The translations under genes and the position numbers were made by a program. Below the pieces are notes generated by a model. That model had not been told where the DNA came from and ran no database searches. It saw nothing but the letters and a program-made list of their open reading frames with translations. A stretch of 64,000 bases of DNA, taken from assembly GCA_018907035.1 (NCBI GenBank), contig JACCIC010000208.1:37501-101500 (forward strand), in the 5' to 3' direction. Positions 44,849-55,326 of the stretch are shown one piece after another; within the stretch, counting starts at the first letter, position 1; each line of letters opens with the position of its first letter. The stretch comes from Sycobia sp. Sy_11 (Eukaryota > Arthropoda > Insecta > Hymenoptera > Epichrysomallidae).

Positions 44849-47843
44849 TTGAAGTGGACCTGTCCTACGCTTAGCGCAGTTCAATGCCAGAAGAGTACGC
44901 AGGATCACTCCAGAAATAAGATCAAAATGTGTGGAAAGAGGAGTAGACATCCTGCTTTTCCAGGAGCCATACCAGCGCAGCGGCTGAATAGAGGGGTTCG
45001 AGCTGCGCACAAGGATGGTATATGTGGATGGGCAAATCCCCTGGGCGGCAATAGCAGTCCTCAAAACTGAGGCGACCATTCGTAAATTAAAGCACCTAGC
45101 CAACACACACTTTGCTGTTGCGGAGATTAAGCTGCGTTCTTTAACGATCTATGTGGTCAGTGGATACTTCCAGCTGAGCCACAAAATAGGGGTACGCCTT
45201 ACTCACTTGAGTAAGGCGCTGCACGCACTTCGACGAAGGATAGTGCTAATGGATGCTGATTCCAATGCCAGATCCCCCCTGCGGGGGTCTGATCGCACCG
45301 ACCGCAAGGGGGAAGAACTTGAAAATTTTATAGCGCAGTGGAATCTCTGGATCGCCAATGTGCCGGGCGGTGTCGCTGCCGTCTCCAATGAGATTGGAGA
45401 GGGAAGTGTGGACGTGACTCTTGTCGCTACGAGTCTCGAGACCCTCATCACGGGATGGGCCGTCGGAAGGGACTGGACCTAGAGTGATCACAGAACGATC
45501 GCGTGCCACCTGGTCGGAACGGGCACGCCAGCAGGGCGAGCTGGGATACCTTCTGCACTGAGCTCGAGAATGAATGGGATCAGGTTCCTAGGGAGATAGT
45601 CGGTTCCACAAATGGAGAATATTGAGAGAGTTCGCTCATTGACAGCCGCTTGGAGGGGGCGTGCAATGCTACCATACAGAGGACAGGGGTGATTGTTGGG
45701 AGTTTTCCCTGGTGAAATCCGGACTTGGATGGGCTGAAAAGGGCTACAGATCGAGCCTATCGAGTGTTCCAGGGGGGCGTGATCCCGTCAGACGGGAGCA
45801 ACTCAAGAGGAAATGCAAAGCAGCTAGAAAGGAGTGTGTCCGTGGACTCGGGAATGCTGAAGAGACTAAGTGGCAAGACTTTGTTGCTTTAAAGGGTAAT
45901 CCGAACCCCTGGGGCGTCGCTTGCGGACTGCAGGTGGGTAAGTTTCCCATTGAGGAGATTGCTTGCAGCGTCCGTCTGGATAATAACACCTATGCGACGG
46001 ACTGGGAGACTGGGTGTCACCGCTACGGCAGTGCTAGGCACCCTGTTCGCTCCAGACAATATGCGGGATGAAACGCAGGAATCAAAAGATATGAGGTCCT
46101 TGGCTAACGCTCTCCCACCGAGGGGAGGTGAGGTCGAGTTGGATCAGGTCATGGCCGGGATGGGGCTGGATAGGGCCCCTGGCCCAAACGGCTTCGACTT
46201 GGCCATCATTTGAACGGCACTGCCGACCATCGGACGAGACCTGATCAATATCTTCAAATCGTGTTTGAGATTTTCGGTCTTCCCAACTGAGTGGAAAGTT
46301 GGTCAGGTTGTCGCAGTCCGAAAAAGTGAAGACAGGGAACTTGAGGACCCAGCGTCCTACGGGCCTATTTGCCTCTTGCCACTGCTCCGCAGGGCTCTTG
46401 AGGCCTGATGCTGAACGGGCTAAATGGGATTATCGAAACATCTATTAAGGTTATCTCCGGAACAGTACGGCTTCGGAAGAGGGCGATCCACTGAGGACGC
46501 CATAGTTCAGTTGCGTAGGTCTCTGATTGAATCGGGAAAAAAGTATGTTGTGGCAATCTTCCTGGATGTAGGGGACGCCTTCGACAATATCTGGTGGCCC
46601 GCTGTACTAGCAGCATTGAAGGGCAAGCATGCCCCAGGAGTCTCTGCAAACTGGTAGGAGATTGCCTGAAGGCCAATGATGGCTTTGGGGAGGTGCAGCT
46701 TGGGGTCGGTGGGGGATGCCCGCAGAGATCAGTGTTAGGCCCAACTCTGTGGAACCTTGTCCCGGATCCCCTTCTTTAGCAACTCTCAGGATGGGGGTGT
46801 GAGGTCATCGCGTGCGTGAACGACATCGCACTTCTGGTTGAAGGGGACTCGCATAGGGAGATCGAAGGCAATGGCCAGAATGGCATTGAAGAAGTGGAGT
46901 CCTGGTGTCGCCTCAATGAAATGAGGCTGGCCTCTCATAAGTGTGGAATGTTGATACTGAGAGGTCACCTTTACCCGAAAGTCTCCCCCTCGGATTACGG
47001 TCGGCAGCTCGAGGGTGGGGAGATTGGAGAGCATACGATATCTTGGAATCCGCTTCTGCGAACATCTTGAGGTCGGTTGCCGTTTGAAGGTAGTGCAATC
47101 CGGGTGTGTGGAATTGTTTAACAGGATTGGACGCCTAGCAAGATGGGAATGGAGCCTCAAATTTGAGGCGCTAACTACTGTCTACACCGGGCTGTTCACA
47201 CCTATCGCTGCTTATGCGGCGGCAGGTTGACACGATTTGATGTGTGTTGAGCGGCAACGCAAGATGGCAAGTACTCGGGGACACGCACTCATTGTAGTCA
47301 CCGGTGCATGCAGGGCCGCTTCAACAGACGCCCTAGCAGTGATAGCGGGAGGACTCGCCATCGTGCTAGAATACAGGCGTAGAGCGGAGCTGCATGCTAG
47401 CCGTAAAAGTGCGGAGTCACCTGGGGACCAACGTCGTGGCGCGCGAGAGATATCAGAAAGATCTCTCGATGACTGACAGGAAATCTGAGATAACTCGACA
47501 AAAGGTAGGCTGACACATTCTTACCTACCAAGTGTCACAGATAGGATCGGGGCAGACTGGATCGGGCCGTCACGATATCTAATCCAATTTCTGACTGGGT
47601 ATTAGAGACTTCGTGTGTTATCTCTCCCGCTTTCATCTGAGAAAACACGATAGGTGCTCATGTGTGGAGGCGGATACACCAGAACACGTACGGTCCGTCT
47701 GTCCCAACTACGATGAAGTTAGGATCAGGTTCCAAAAAGAGAAAAATACCTCTATTGACATACGAACTCTATTGAGCCAGGACAAATACACAGCATTTGA
47801 AAAACTAGTCAAAGAACTCCTCCAGACAAAGAGTCGATTGTAG
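44849..47843 (+). pseudogene. R1 copy 1 ORF2 (endonuclease and reverse transcriptase)
   Basis: The APE-like endonuclease starts near 44850 and is best seen in 45015-45482 (DADSNARSPLRGSDRTDRKG, SVDVTLVATSLE). A TAG at 45480-45482 stands in place of Trp directly before SDHRTIA, so the catalytic SDH is present. RT follows in pieces: RAPGPNGFD near 46170, SPEQYGFGRGRSTEDAI near 46455, AIFLDVGDAFDNIWW near 46552 (first Asp), and the polymerase box near 46813 reads Cys-Val-Asn-Asp instead of F/YADD. ESIRYLGIRF lies near 47027. The C-terminal zinc motif (CSCVEADTPEHVRSVC) is near 47655. Many stops and frameshifts. Confidence 0.85.
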
Positions 47844-47968
47844 CAATAGAGAATCTGCTTGAAGCAGAAATCACCAAGGAACCTGAATAGGTAGGTAGGG
47901 AACAACTGGCAGTCAGAAATTTAACGGTAAACATATTTCCTCTAATCATATATTGGCAAAATCATATG

Positions 47969-48006
<38 letters not shown>

Positions 48007-48335
48007 AAAAATTTATTTACTTTATATTCCTATACAAATAGACCAGCACTATACACCGGTCTACAAATCAGCAAATAAGAAACCGCAATAAGAACTAGTC
48101 AGCCTTTACAGTGGCTAGCAACTCTAGTCTGTATTAATAAGGTGCAATAAACAGTGGTTCGGAACCCACTATAATCTGGAGCTCCCAAAAGTCGCAATGA
48201 TATACAGATCTGCAACTAAAAGAAAAGTTCGGCAAAAATGAAAAGGTTTGGAGCACAACCGACTGAGAAAGCGAAAGCTAGGTGTAGCCGGGAATATTTG
48301 TGTGTAACAAAGCATAACTGAGCGATCTTTGTTTT
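47844..48335 (+). other. R1 copy 1 3' UTR
   Basis: Non-coding tail matching copy 2 point by point: GAACCTGARTAGRTAGGTAGGGAACAACTG, then ACCGGTCTACAAA, then GTCGCAATGATATA, then GGAGCACAACCGA, then GTAACAAARCATAACTRAGCGATCTTTG. An (AT)n is inserted at 47970-48003. Confidence 0.8.
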
Positions 48336-48349
48336 TATATGCAAACCAT

Positions 48350-48858
48350 GCTCTATTGAGCCAGAAAAACTATGCAGCGTTCGCAACGCTATCTAAGGAA
48401 CTATTCCAGTCCAAAGAGATAATTGAAACTTTGGAAACTGCGCTGATCGCAGAACCAATGGAGGAACCTGAGTAGATAGGTAGGGAACAACTGACAATTA
48501 GAAATTTGACGGTGTATTTATTTATACTCCAAAATTTATTCCGATTATACAATAAATATATATAAATAGAAATTATTTATTTTCGTTAACAATTAGACCG
48601 GCACTAGACACCGGTCTACAAAACTGTAATTATACAATAGTAATAAAAAATAACCATCCTCTGCATTGGTTAACAACTCTAGTCTGCAATAAGAATGTGC
48701 AATACACTGTGTTCCGGAATGTGTTCCGGAACCCACTATAAACTGTACGTCCAACAAAAGTCGCAATGATATAAAGATTTGAAACTAAAAGAAAAGTTCA
48801 GCAACTAACGAAAAGTTTTGGAGCACAACCGATCAATAAAGCGAGAGCTAATTGTAAA
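48350..48858 (+). mobile_element. R1-clade copy 2, 5'-truncated, cut by copia
   Basis: It begins CTCTATTGAGCCAGAAAAAC, which matches the last codons of copy 1 ORF2 near 47770, and continues through the stop and the 3' UTR. It is therefore a 5'-truncated insertion placed head-to-tail after copy 1. At 48858 it is interrupted by the copia element. The missing last 50 or so bases (GTAACAAAACATAACTAAGCGATC) are found directly after the copia 3' LTR, from 61690. Confidence 0.85.
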
Positions 48859-49053
48859 TGTTGGAATATAGAGGCGTTATGCGCAGCGACCTCCGTGCAG
48901 TCTAAGCACATGCTATATAGATGTGGGTATGTGTGCGAATGCGCCGCTTAGCCGTTTCAAGTAGATCAGTCTAGACGTTTATTAATAAAGACCAGTTGAA
49001 TTGCTAAGTATTATCTCTGCGTTCTATTTATTAATCATCCACCTATTTCATCA
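48859..49053 (+). repeat. copia 5' LTR
   Basis: 195 bp. Compared with the 3' LTR it lacks about 33 bp (CACGCAGCCTCGCGGCTTAC and the following CTTTATACC), including the only TATA-like word of the LTR. Confidence 0.9.
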
Positions 49054-49071
49054 GGTTATTGGGCCTCGCAG
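49054..49071 (+). promoter_or_regulatory. copia primer-binding site
   Basis: GGTTATTGGGCCTCGCAG lies immediately inside the 5' LTR. It matches the usual copia primer site except for a few bases. Confidence 0.7.
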
Positions 49072-49901
49072 TTTCAACTGCGCGTAGATATTATATTTAG
49101 CAATATTAAATTTTATAAAGAATTCAGAAAATTAGATTTTGAGCGAGTAGGTGCCCGCGACCCTTGGTTCTGGGAGTCGCGATTCAGAAGCTTTTCGTGC
49201 AAGCTTTATTTGAGAAAAGTGTATAATGCATAATCGTAAATTCAGTGCGCGAAAAGGCCTGTTTGCGATTATTTAGTGAAGATATTCCAAATACGCTTTA
49301 AAATTAAGCTTATAATATTTTATAGAGGTACAGAGATAAGTAGAAGGAAGGCTTATTTGTGGTCAAATATTCATCTTATTTACATATAAATCAGACGAGA
49401 TGAGCCAAGGGTTTACCTCCCAAATTGAAAAGAGAGGTAAGTAGAAGAAAAGAATAAATATATAAAACTAAATTAAGTTTAATGCATGCAACAGTGTAAA
49501 ATTTGAATGTAGAAGTAAAGAGTTGTAACTAGATTGATTAAAATAAAATTAGAGTTATATGTGAGAGAATTAGAAGCCTTATGATATAAAAATTAGAGTT
49601 GAATATGAACAATTTAGAAGTTTAACAAACTGAAATTAGATTTGAAAGTGAATAAATCAGAAGTTAAATGAAATAAAAATAAATTGGAATATGATTAAAG
49701 AAATGATCTGAAAACAGAGAAAAGTAGAGTTTAATTAGAAAAAAAATAGAACGGGTGGTAATTCAAAGAATATGAACACGTGTGCGGCATAAAGTCTCGC
49801 GCGAAAAAGCACGAAGCGGAGAATCGAATAAATGAAGGATGTGAGCGCGCGCAAGAGTGATATATATATATATATATATATACTTACTTATATATAGTGT
49901 T

Positions 49902-49934
<33 letters not shown>

Positions 49935-50027
49935 TATATATATATATATATACATATATATACTTATATACAGTGCATGAGAGAAATAGACAGATAGATG
50001 AATAGGTGTTGCGTCCAGCGATTACGC

Positions 50028-50076
<49 letters not shown>

Positions 50077-50226
50077 GCGGATACAGAGGAAAAGGCCGGT
50101 AGAATTGCCATGGCACGCCGACCCGTCGAGTTCTCGATGAATTTCAGGCCTGAGAAAGTGCGTAAGGATAGATAAGGAGAGAGAAAGGAAAAGAGACAAG
50201 CATTTGGCAACGTCGCCCTTACTACC

Positions 50227-50268
<42 letters not shown>
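49072..50268. other. copia leader and microsatellite-rich DNA
   Basis: 49072-49850 is purine-rich, AT-rich leader without a frame. 49860-50268 alternates (AT)n, (GA)n and short unique parts. The word TATACTTATATA followed by a GAGAGA-like part occurs at 49880, 49960 and again at 54605, so the leader probably continued there before the nested DNA arrived. Confidence 0.5.
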
Positions 50269-50271
<3 letters not shown>

Positions 50272-53012
50272 ATGCAAGAGCCCTAGAATGTGGCATGGCG
50301 GGGCCCAACTCCAGGGGTCGAAGAGTCATGGAACTAGCGTCCAGACTAGGTCTAGTAGTTTTAAACACTGGCAAGACTTCGACCTTTAGGAAGCCGGGCT
50401 TCGCCGAAACTATACCTGATGTGACCTTTGCGACTGGCCTCTTGAATCCAAGACTGGCAGGTGATCGAGGACTATACAGCCAGCGATCACCAGTAGATCT
50501 CTTTCCACATATATGATGGAACACCAGGTTTCACTGGACACAATTCGCGAGGGCCCCCTAGATGGCACGTTGCACGGATAAATAGAGAGAAATTCTCACA
50601 GGCCATTGAACGCGGTTAGCAAAGCCTTGTTAGGATTTCAAATGGATCGTCGACAATTAAGCAAGCCAGGCAGTTGACTAGCTCCACAATGCGCATTCTA
50701 CACCGGGCTTGCGAAGAGTCGATGCCGTGCAAAGCGGTTGGTGGGAAAAGACGTCCTGTTTACTGGTGGACGGCTAAGATAGCTGATATGAGGCGTAGCT
50801 GTTTACATCTACGACGAATATTATAGGGAACTCGTAAATACGGAGATGACATCACTTTGAGAGGGCTGAATACAAGCTATCCAAGAAAGCCCTTCGACGA
50901 GCGATCGAGGCCATCAAACACCGATGCTGGAAGACGCTATGTGAGGACATAGATGGAGATCCGTGGGGAGTGGGATACAGGGTAGTTGCTCGAAAACTGG
51001 GAGCTCATGGAAATATGGGCACCTTAGACTTCAGCACAATGTAGAATATCGCAGATACTCTATTTCCTACCCACCCAGATAGGTCTGGCTCAGCTCCACC
51101 GGAACGAGAATTGGATGTGCCTCTGTTCAGCAAGAAGGAGCTCGTTAGAGCCGTGAGAACTATGTGGAATAAGAGGGCTTCAGGACTTGACGGAATTTCA
51201 GAAAAGGTATTTAAAATAGTAGTTGAGGTGCACCCAGAACTCCTTCTGTCGATGTATAATTCGTGCCTGAAAGCAATTTTATTCTAGCTGGAAGGTAGCG
51301 AAACTTGTGGTTATCGACAAGGGCAAGGGTCCGCCAGAGGTGCCCCCGTCGTATCGACCTCTATGTATGTTGGATACCGCTGGAAAGCTGATGGAGCGAC
51401 TATTAAAGCCACGACTCCTCGGGGCTGTTGCTGCTGCCGGCAGCTTGGCTGACAGACAGTACGGATTCCGGGGAGGCAGGGCGACGGTGGACGCAATCCT
51501 CGAGGTTGCTGATATGGCGAGGCGCACAGAGAGGGGTAATCACTACTCTTGACCTGTCTGCCTCCTGGCTACATTCAACTCTGTTGGATGGGCAAATGTT
51601 TTGATCGCCATGGAGCAAGACTTTCGGATGCCGCCTTATATACTTCGTATATTGGGTGACTACCTTGAGGATCGCTACTTGGTTTACGAGACATCGGACG
51701 GTCGGAGAAGGAAAAAACTAAGTGCCGGCATGGCTCAGGGATCTGTACTCGGAACCGACATGTGGAATATCTCATATGACGGAATACTCCGGATGCAGTT
51801 GCCTGAGGACACCTTTCTGGTTGGATACGCAGCTGATGTAGCAGCTGTCATCGTCGCTATGGATTATGACGCTGCACAGATGCGACTCAATCAAGTGATG
51901 CATCGGGTGGTGGGATGGATGGAGAGCAATGGGTTAGAACTGGCGGCGGCGAAAACGAAGATCGTGCTCCTGACTAAGAAACGTATCCCAAAGATACGCC
52001 TTATGCAGATTGGAGACACGATGGTGAGTACCAAAGCAGCCATAAGGTATCTGGGGGTGACGCTTGATTCCAAGCTGATCTTCTGGGACCAAATAAAAAA
52101 AGTGGCGGATAGAGCTGTCCGAGTGACAGCGCAACTTAGTAGGTTGATGGCAAATGTCGGCGGCCCTGCACCCTGCAAGCGACGTCTGCTCATAAGGACA
52201 GCTGAATCCATCATGGTATATGGCGCGGAGGTATGGGCTGATACACTGATGGCCCAAAAATATAGGAAAAGAATGGCGACAGTGCAGCGTAGGCAGTAGA
52301 CATCGCGAGCTCCTATCGTACGGTCTCCGAGTCGGTGGTGCTGGTAATCGCATGTGCTATTCCCATTGATGTCCAAGCTCAAGAAAAGAAAGTTGTCCAC
52401 CGGGATAAAAACATTCTCGATAGAATAAAAGCAGCTGCACGGTCCAGAGCTACCACGATGACCGAATGGCAGAAGCGCTGGGAGAGGGATCCGCGCGGCC
52501 GATGAACGGCGCGACTGATCAGTCAGTTAAATCCATGGTTCCAGAGGTTGCACGGAGAGGTTAATTACCACCTCACGCAGCTTTTAGCGGGGCATGGTCG
52601 ACCCTATCTCCACAAGATGGGGAAAGTACCGGATCCGAACTGTGCCCATTGTCGCGTTCCACGAGACCATGTGCTTCACACGTTTTTCCAATGCGTGGTG
52701 TTTCGTCTCGATAGGGAGTGCCTCTAGAGAGATATAGGGCCATCTAAGCCGGAAAATATCATCCGGCTGATGCTGGAGAGCCCGGAGAAGTGGTACAAGA
52801 TTTGCAATTTTGCAAGGCCATCCTGTATCACAAACGAAGAATCAAAGAAGGCGTGTAAGCCCGTAAGGGTGAATAGGATGGCGCAGCCCAAAAGTAATGT
52901 ACTCATAGACTGTTCCTGGGCTGCATTTACGCAATTTACTCCACGACTCGCGGCTCTTTTCAATTCTGTGGGAAGCAGTCGAGGAAAATGCACTGCGGAA
53001 GTAGTTTTTTAG
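50269..53012 (+). pseudogene. R1 copy 3 ORF2 (partial endonuclease, RT, zinc end)
   Basis: Endonuclease C-terminal half: FNARALECG, RGRRVMELASRLGLVVLNTG, then IPDVTFATGLL. A linker and RT start near 51130 (RAVRTMWNKRASGLDGI). Two clean frames follow. 51307-51552 has VIDKGKGPPEVPPSYRPLCML and ADRQYGFRGGRATVDAI. 51601-52299 (232 codons) has GMAQGSVLGTDMWNISYDGI. The polymerase box reads Tyr-Ala-Ala-Asp where YADD is expected, so the first Asp is lost, and TKAAIRYLGVTLD follows. Near 52638 the C-terminal zinc motif CAHCRVPRDHVLHTFFQC is intact. Several stops lie between these parts. Confidence 0.85.
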
Positions 53013-53095
53013 TGGGTATGCCTTCACAGGTGAGTCCAACATAGCCGGGGACCGGTCCCCGGGATCCATAAAGAATTTTTCTCCTCCTCCTCCTC
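50269..53095 (+). mobile_element. R1-clade LINE copy 3, 5'-truncated, nested in copia
   Basis: It starts inside the endonuclease domain directly after an (AT)n and ends after a (TCC)n-like tail (CTCCTCCTCCTCCTC). It is GC-richer than its host. It differs from copies 1 and 2 in sequence and has its own 3' UTR, so it is another family of the same clade. Confidence 0.8.
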
Positions 53096-53795
53096 AAAAA
53101 ATAAAATTGCTGTTTTTATTAATATTACTGTTCTAATTGATAATAATGCTATTATTAATATTGTCCTTGTTATTATTACTGTTCCAGTTAATATTTTCGA
53201 TATTATTATTAATATTATAAGGACTACTAATTGTTACTACTAGTTTAAACAATAATTATGTAGCGCTATACACTAAGCATTAGTATTAATCTCGCTATTA
53301 TTATTATTACGATTCTTACTATGTTTAATATTACTTTTATAATTAGTTTACACAATAATATTTTTGCACTATTTTGCTCTTATTATCATTAACAATATTA
53401 CTACTATTTTTTAATATAATTGTAAATGACATTCAATAACTATTACACTTACTATTACGATGACAGTTTTTATTAATAGTAAGATTCGATTATTATTGCT
53501 ATTATCCTCACTATTATTATTATTATTAATTAATATTATTATTAAGTCATACTAATATATTACTAACTATTGCCATTGTTACCGCGATTAGGATGTTTTT
53601 ATATTTAAGGACAATGTCAAATAAGCTAAAATTAACTTTATAATTGTGTTCTTATCTATTATTATTAACATTATCTTAGTCTTATCATTAATAACGTTAT
53701 TTAATTAATGACGCATGTATTTATTTTATAAATAAATAGAAATATATTTTTAAAATATAACTTTAGAGTTTTAACAGTTTAGAAATATAGAAATA
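53096..53795. other. ATT-rich low-complexity DNA
   Basis: Trinucleotide-like (ATT)n and (TAA)n runs with interruptions. No gene. Confidence 0.7.
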
Positions 53796-53799
53796 ATCA

Positions 53800-54590
53800 T
53801 CATAATTGTAAGAGATGAATGGACGGCTTTCTCTATGAAGAAAAAACGTACCTTTATCTTCCCCACCACGATGTAATTTCCTGCGGAGAAAATTTCGGCG
53901 GCGCCGGGCTCGGACTATAAATACGGGCCCTGAAAACTGCGGAAAGCAGATTGCCGGTCGCGTTCTTTCCGTACGGTTCTGCTTTGCGATACATTGTACT
54001 AATTCTGTTTGAAATAAAAGTAAGTAAAAATTTCGGGTAATATTTTATTTTCTGCAATCCCTTAAATTCACGCGCTCATTCTCTGGGCTGGGAACACTAG
54101 CCAGGCTCACAAGAAATTGTCGCTCGGCCTTATTGCCTCTGCGGACATTAAGCGCGGACATCTGAGAGGTAGTTCGCTGGCCAAGAAATTGTGCCGCTGC
54201 TACCCTTAGATACGCCGAAACTTCGGAATCCGCGGTACGCGCGCTCGTTTTCAGGGAAGAAGGCGCTGGCCAGGCTGACAAGAACTTGTCGCTCGACCCT
54301 GCTGCCTCCGCTGAAAATAAGCGCGACGATTAGAGGATATCGGAGCCGTCGCCTCCGAATCCAACCGCTTAAGTTAGGGCTACCTCGGAAGTAGCTTGAG
54401 TAAGCAGCGTAGCAATGGCGGCGCGATACATCGAATCGCGAAGAACCTTATTTCGCGGTCCGCTCCGTAGATCCCCGGTTTCAAACGCGTCAAGCGTAAA
54501 CCGAAAAAAGAGGGGCAAAACCATGGGGAACTAGCGGCATTGAATCGCCGTCCGATTTACTGCGTGGCACCAACACTAGTTGGACGTCAC
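53800..54590 (+). mobile_element. LTR-like segment with TATA box and poly(A) signal
   Basis: ACTATAAATACGG at 53914-53926 is a good TATA box. About 90 bp later TTTGAAATAAAAG (54007-54019) gives an AATAAA signal, the spacing seen in retroelement LTRs. The part from 54060 holds a 168-bp tandem pair (CGCGCTC at 54071 and 54239, each followed by CCAGGCT and TTGTCGCTCG). It matches the dispersed repeat at 35255-35660 in inverse orientation. TGGCACCAACACTAGTTGG at 54566-54584 resembles a primer-binding site. Boundaries are not proven. Confidence 0.45.
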
Positions 54591-54594
54591 ATAG

Positions 54595-54642
54595 GTATAT
54601 ATATACTTATATATATAGAGCGTATGAGATATATATATATAT

Positions 54643-54681
<39 letters not shown>

Positions 54682-55320
54682 ATGCATGCAATAGAGAAAG
54701 AGAATGAACATAATTTTATAAGTATACAATCAATTAAATATTAAATATGTGAGAAAGGGAAACTACATATATATATATATATATATATGAATGTAAATAT
54801 ATATATGTAAGTGTGTGTGAGTATTTCAATGCATGAAAAGGTGAGAATGAGATTGAGAAAAGGTAATACGCACATGTAGTTACATGTGTGTATATACGAA
54901 CTAATTGAATTGCATGCGTGAAGAAACTATAAGTGTGCGCGTGTATACATAGACTGTATACTCGCATAATAGAAAACTGACGTATATGCGTGAGAAAGAA
55001 GAGAGTGTGTATGCACTAGCATGCTTAAAACGGATTGTATCCGTGTACATGCGCGAGAGAGAGGCGCAGCGCAAGAGTGGGGCGCGACCGAGTGAGAGAG
55101 AAAACCGAACGTGTGCGACAGAGAAGCGCGGCGGAAGAGTGGGGAACATCCGAGAGAGAGAGATCCGACCGAGCGAAAAGGTTATAAGTGAGACCATGCA
55201 GATCGATGTGTGCACATTAGACAAATAAATATTTTAGATGTTATGAGACAGAGTGGGGTAGTGAGACAAGGCCGCGAGCTGGAATGGATATTAATACTTT
55301 CTTAATGTTTGTTCAATCGC
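54595..55320. other. Microsatellite-rich DNA, probably copia leader
   Basis: (AT)n and (AC)n at 54595-54680 and 54765-54790, then purine-rich sequence with GAGAGA words (55040-55180). The frame 54986-55228 (80 codons) is Arg/Glu-rich from the purine repeat and is not trusted. Confidence 0.5.
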
Positions 55321-55326
55321 GCTTCA

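Larger units (their letters stand above)
42980..48335 (+). mobile_element. R1-clade non-LTR retrotransposon, copy 1
   Basis: 5' leader (about 42980-43464), ORF1 (gag-like), ORF2 (endonuclease and RT) and a 3' UTR that is shared with copy 2. No RNase H is seen. Codon use is GC-richer than the surroundings. Numerous stops and frameshifts make it inactive. The 5' boundary is inferred from where GC-richer sequence starts, and the 3' boundary from the alignment with copy 2. Confidence 0.8.
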
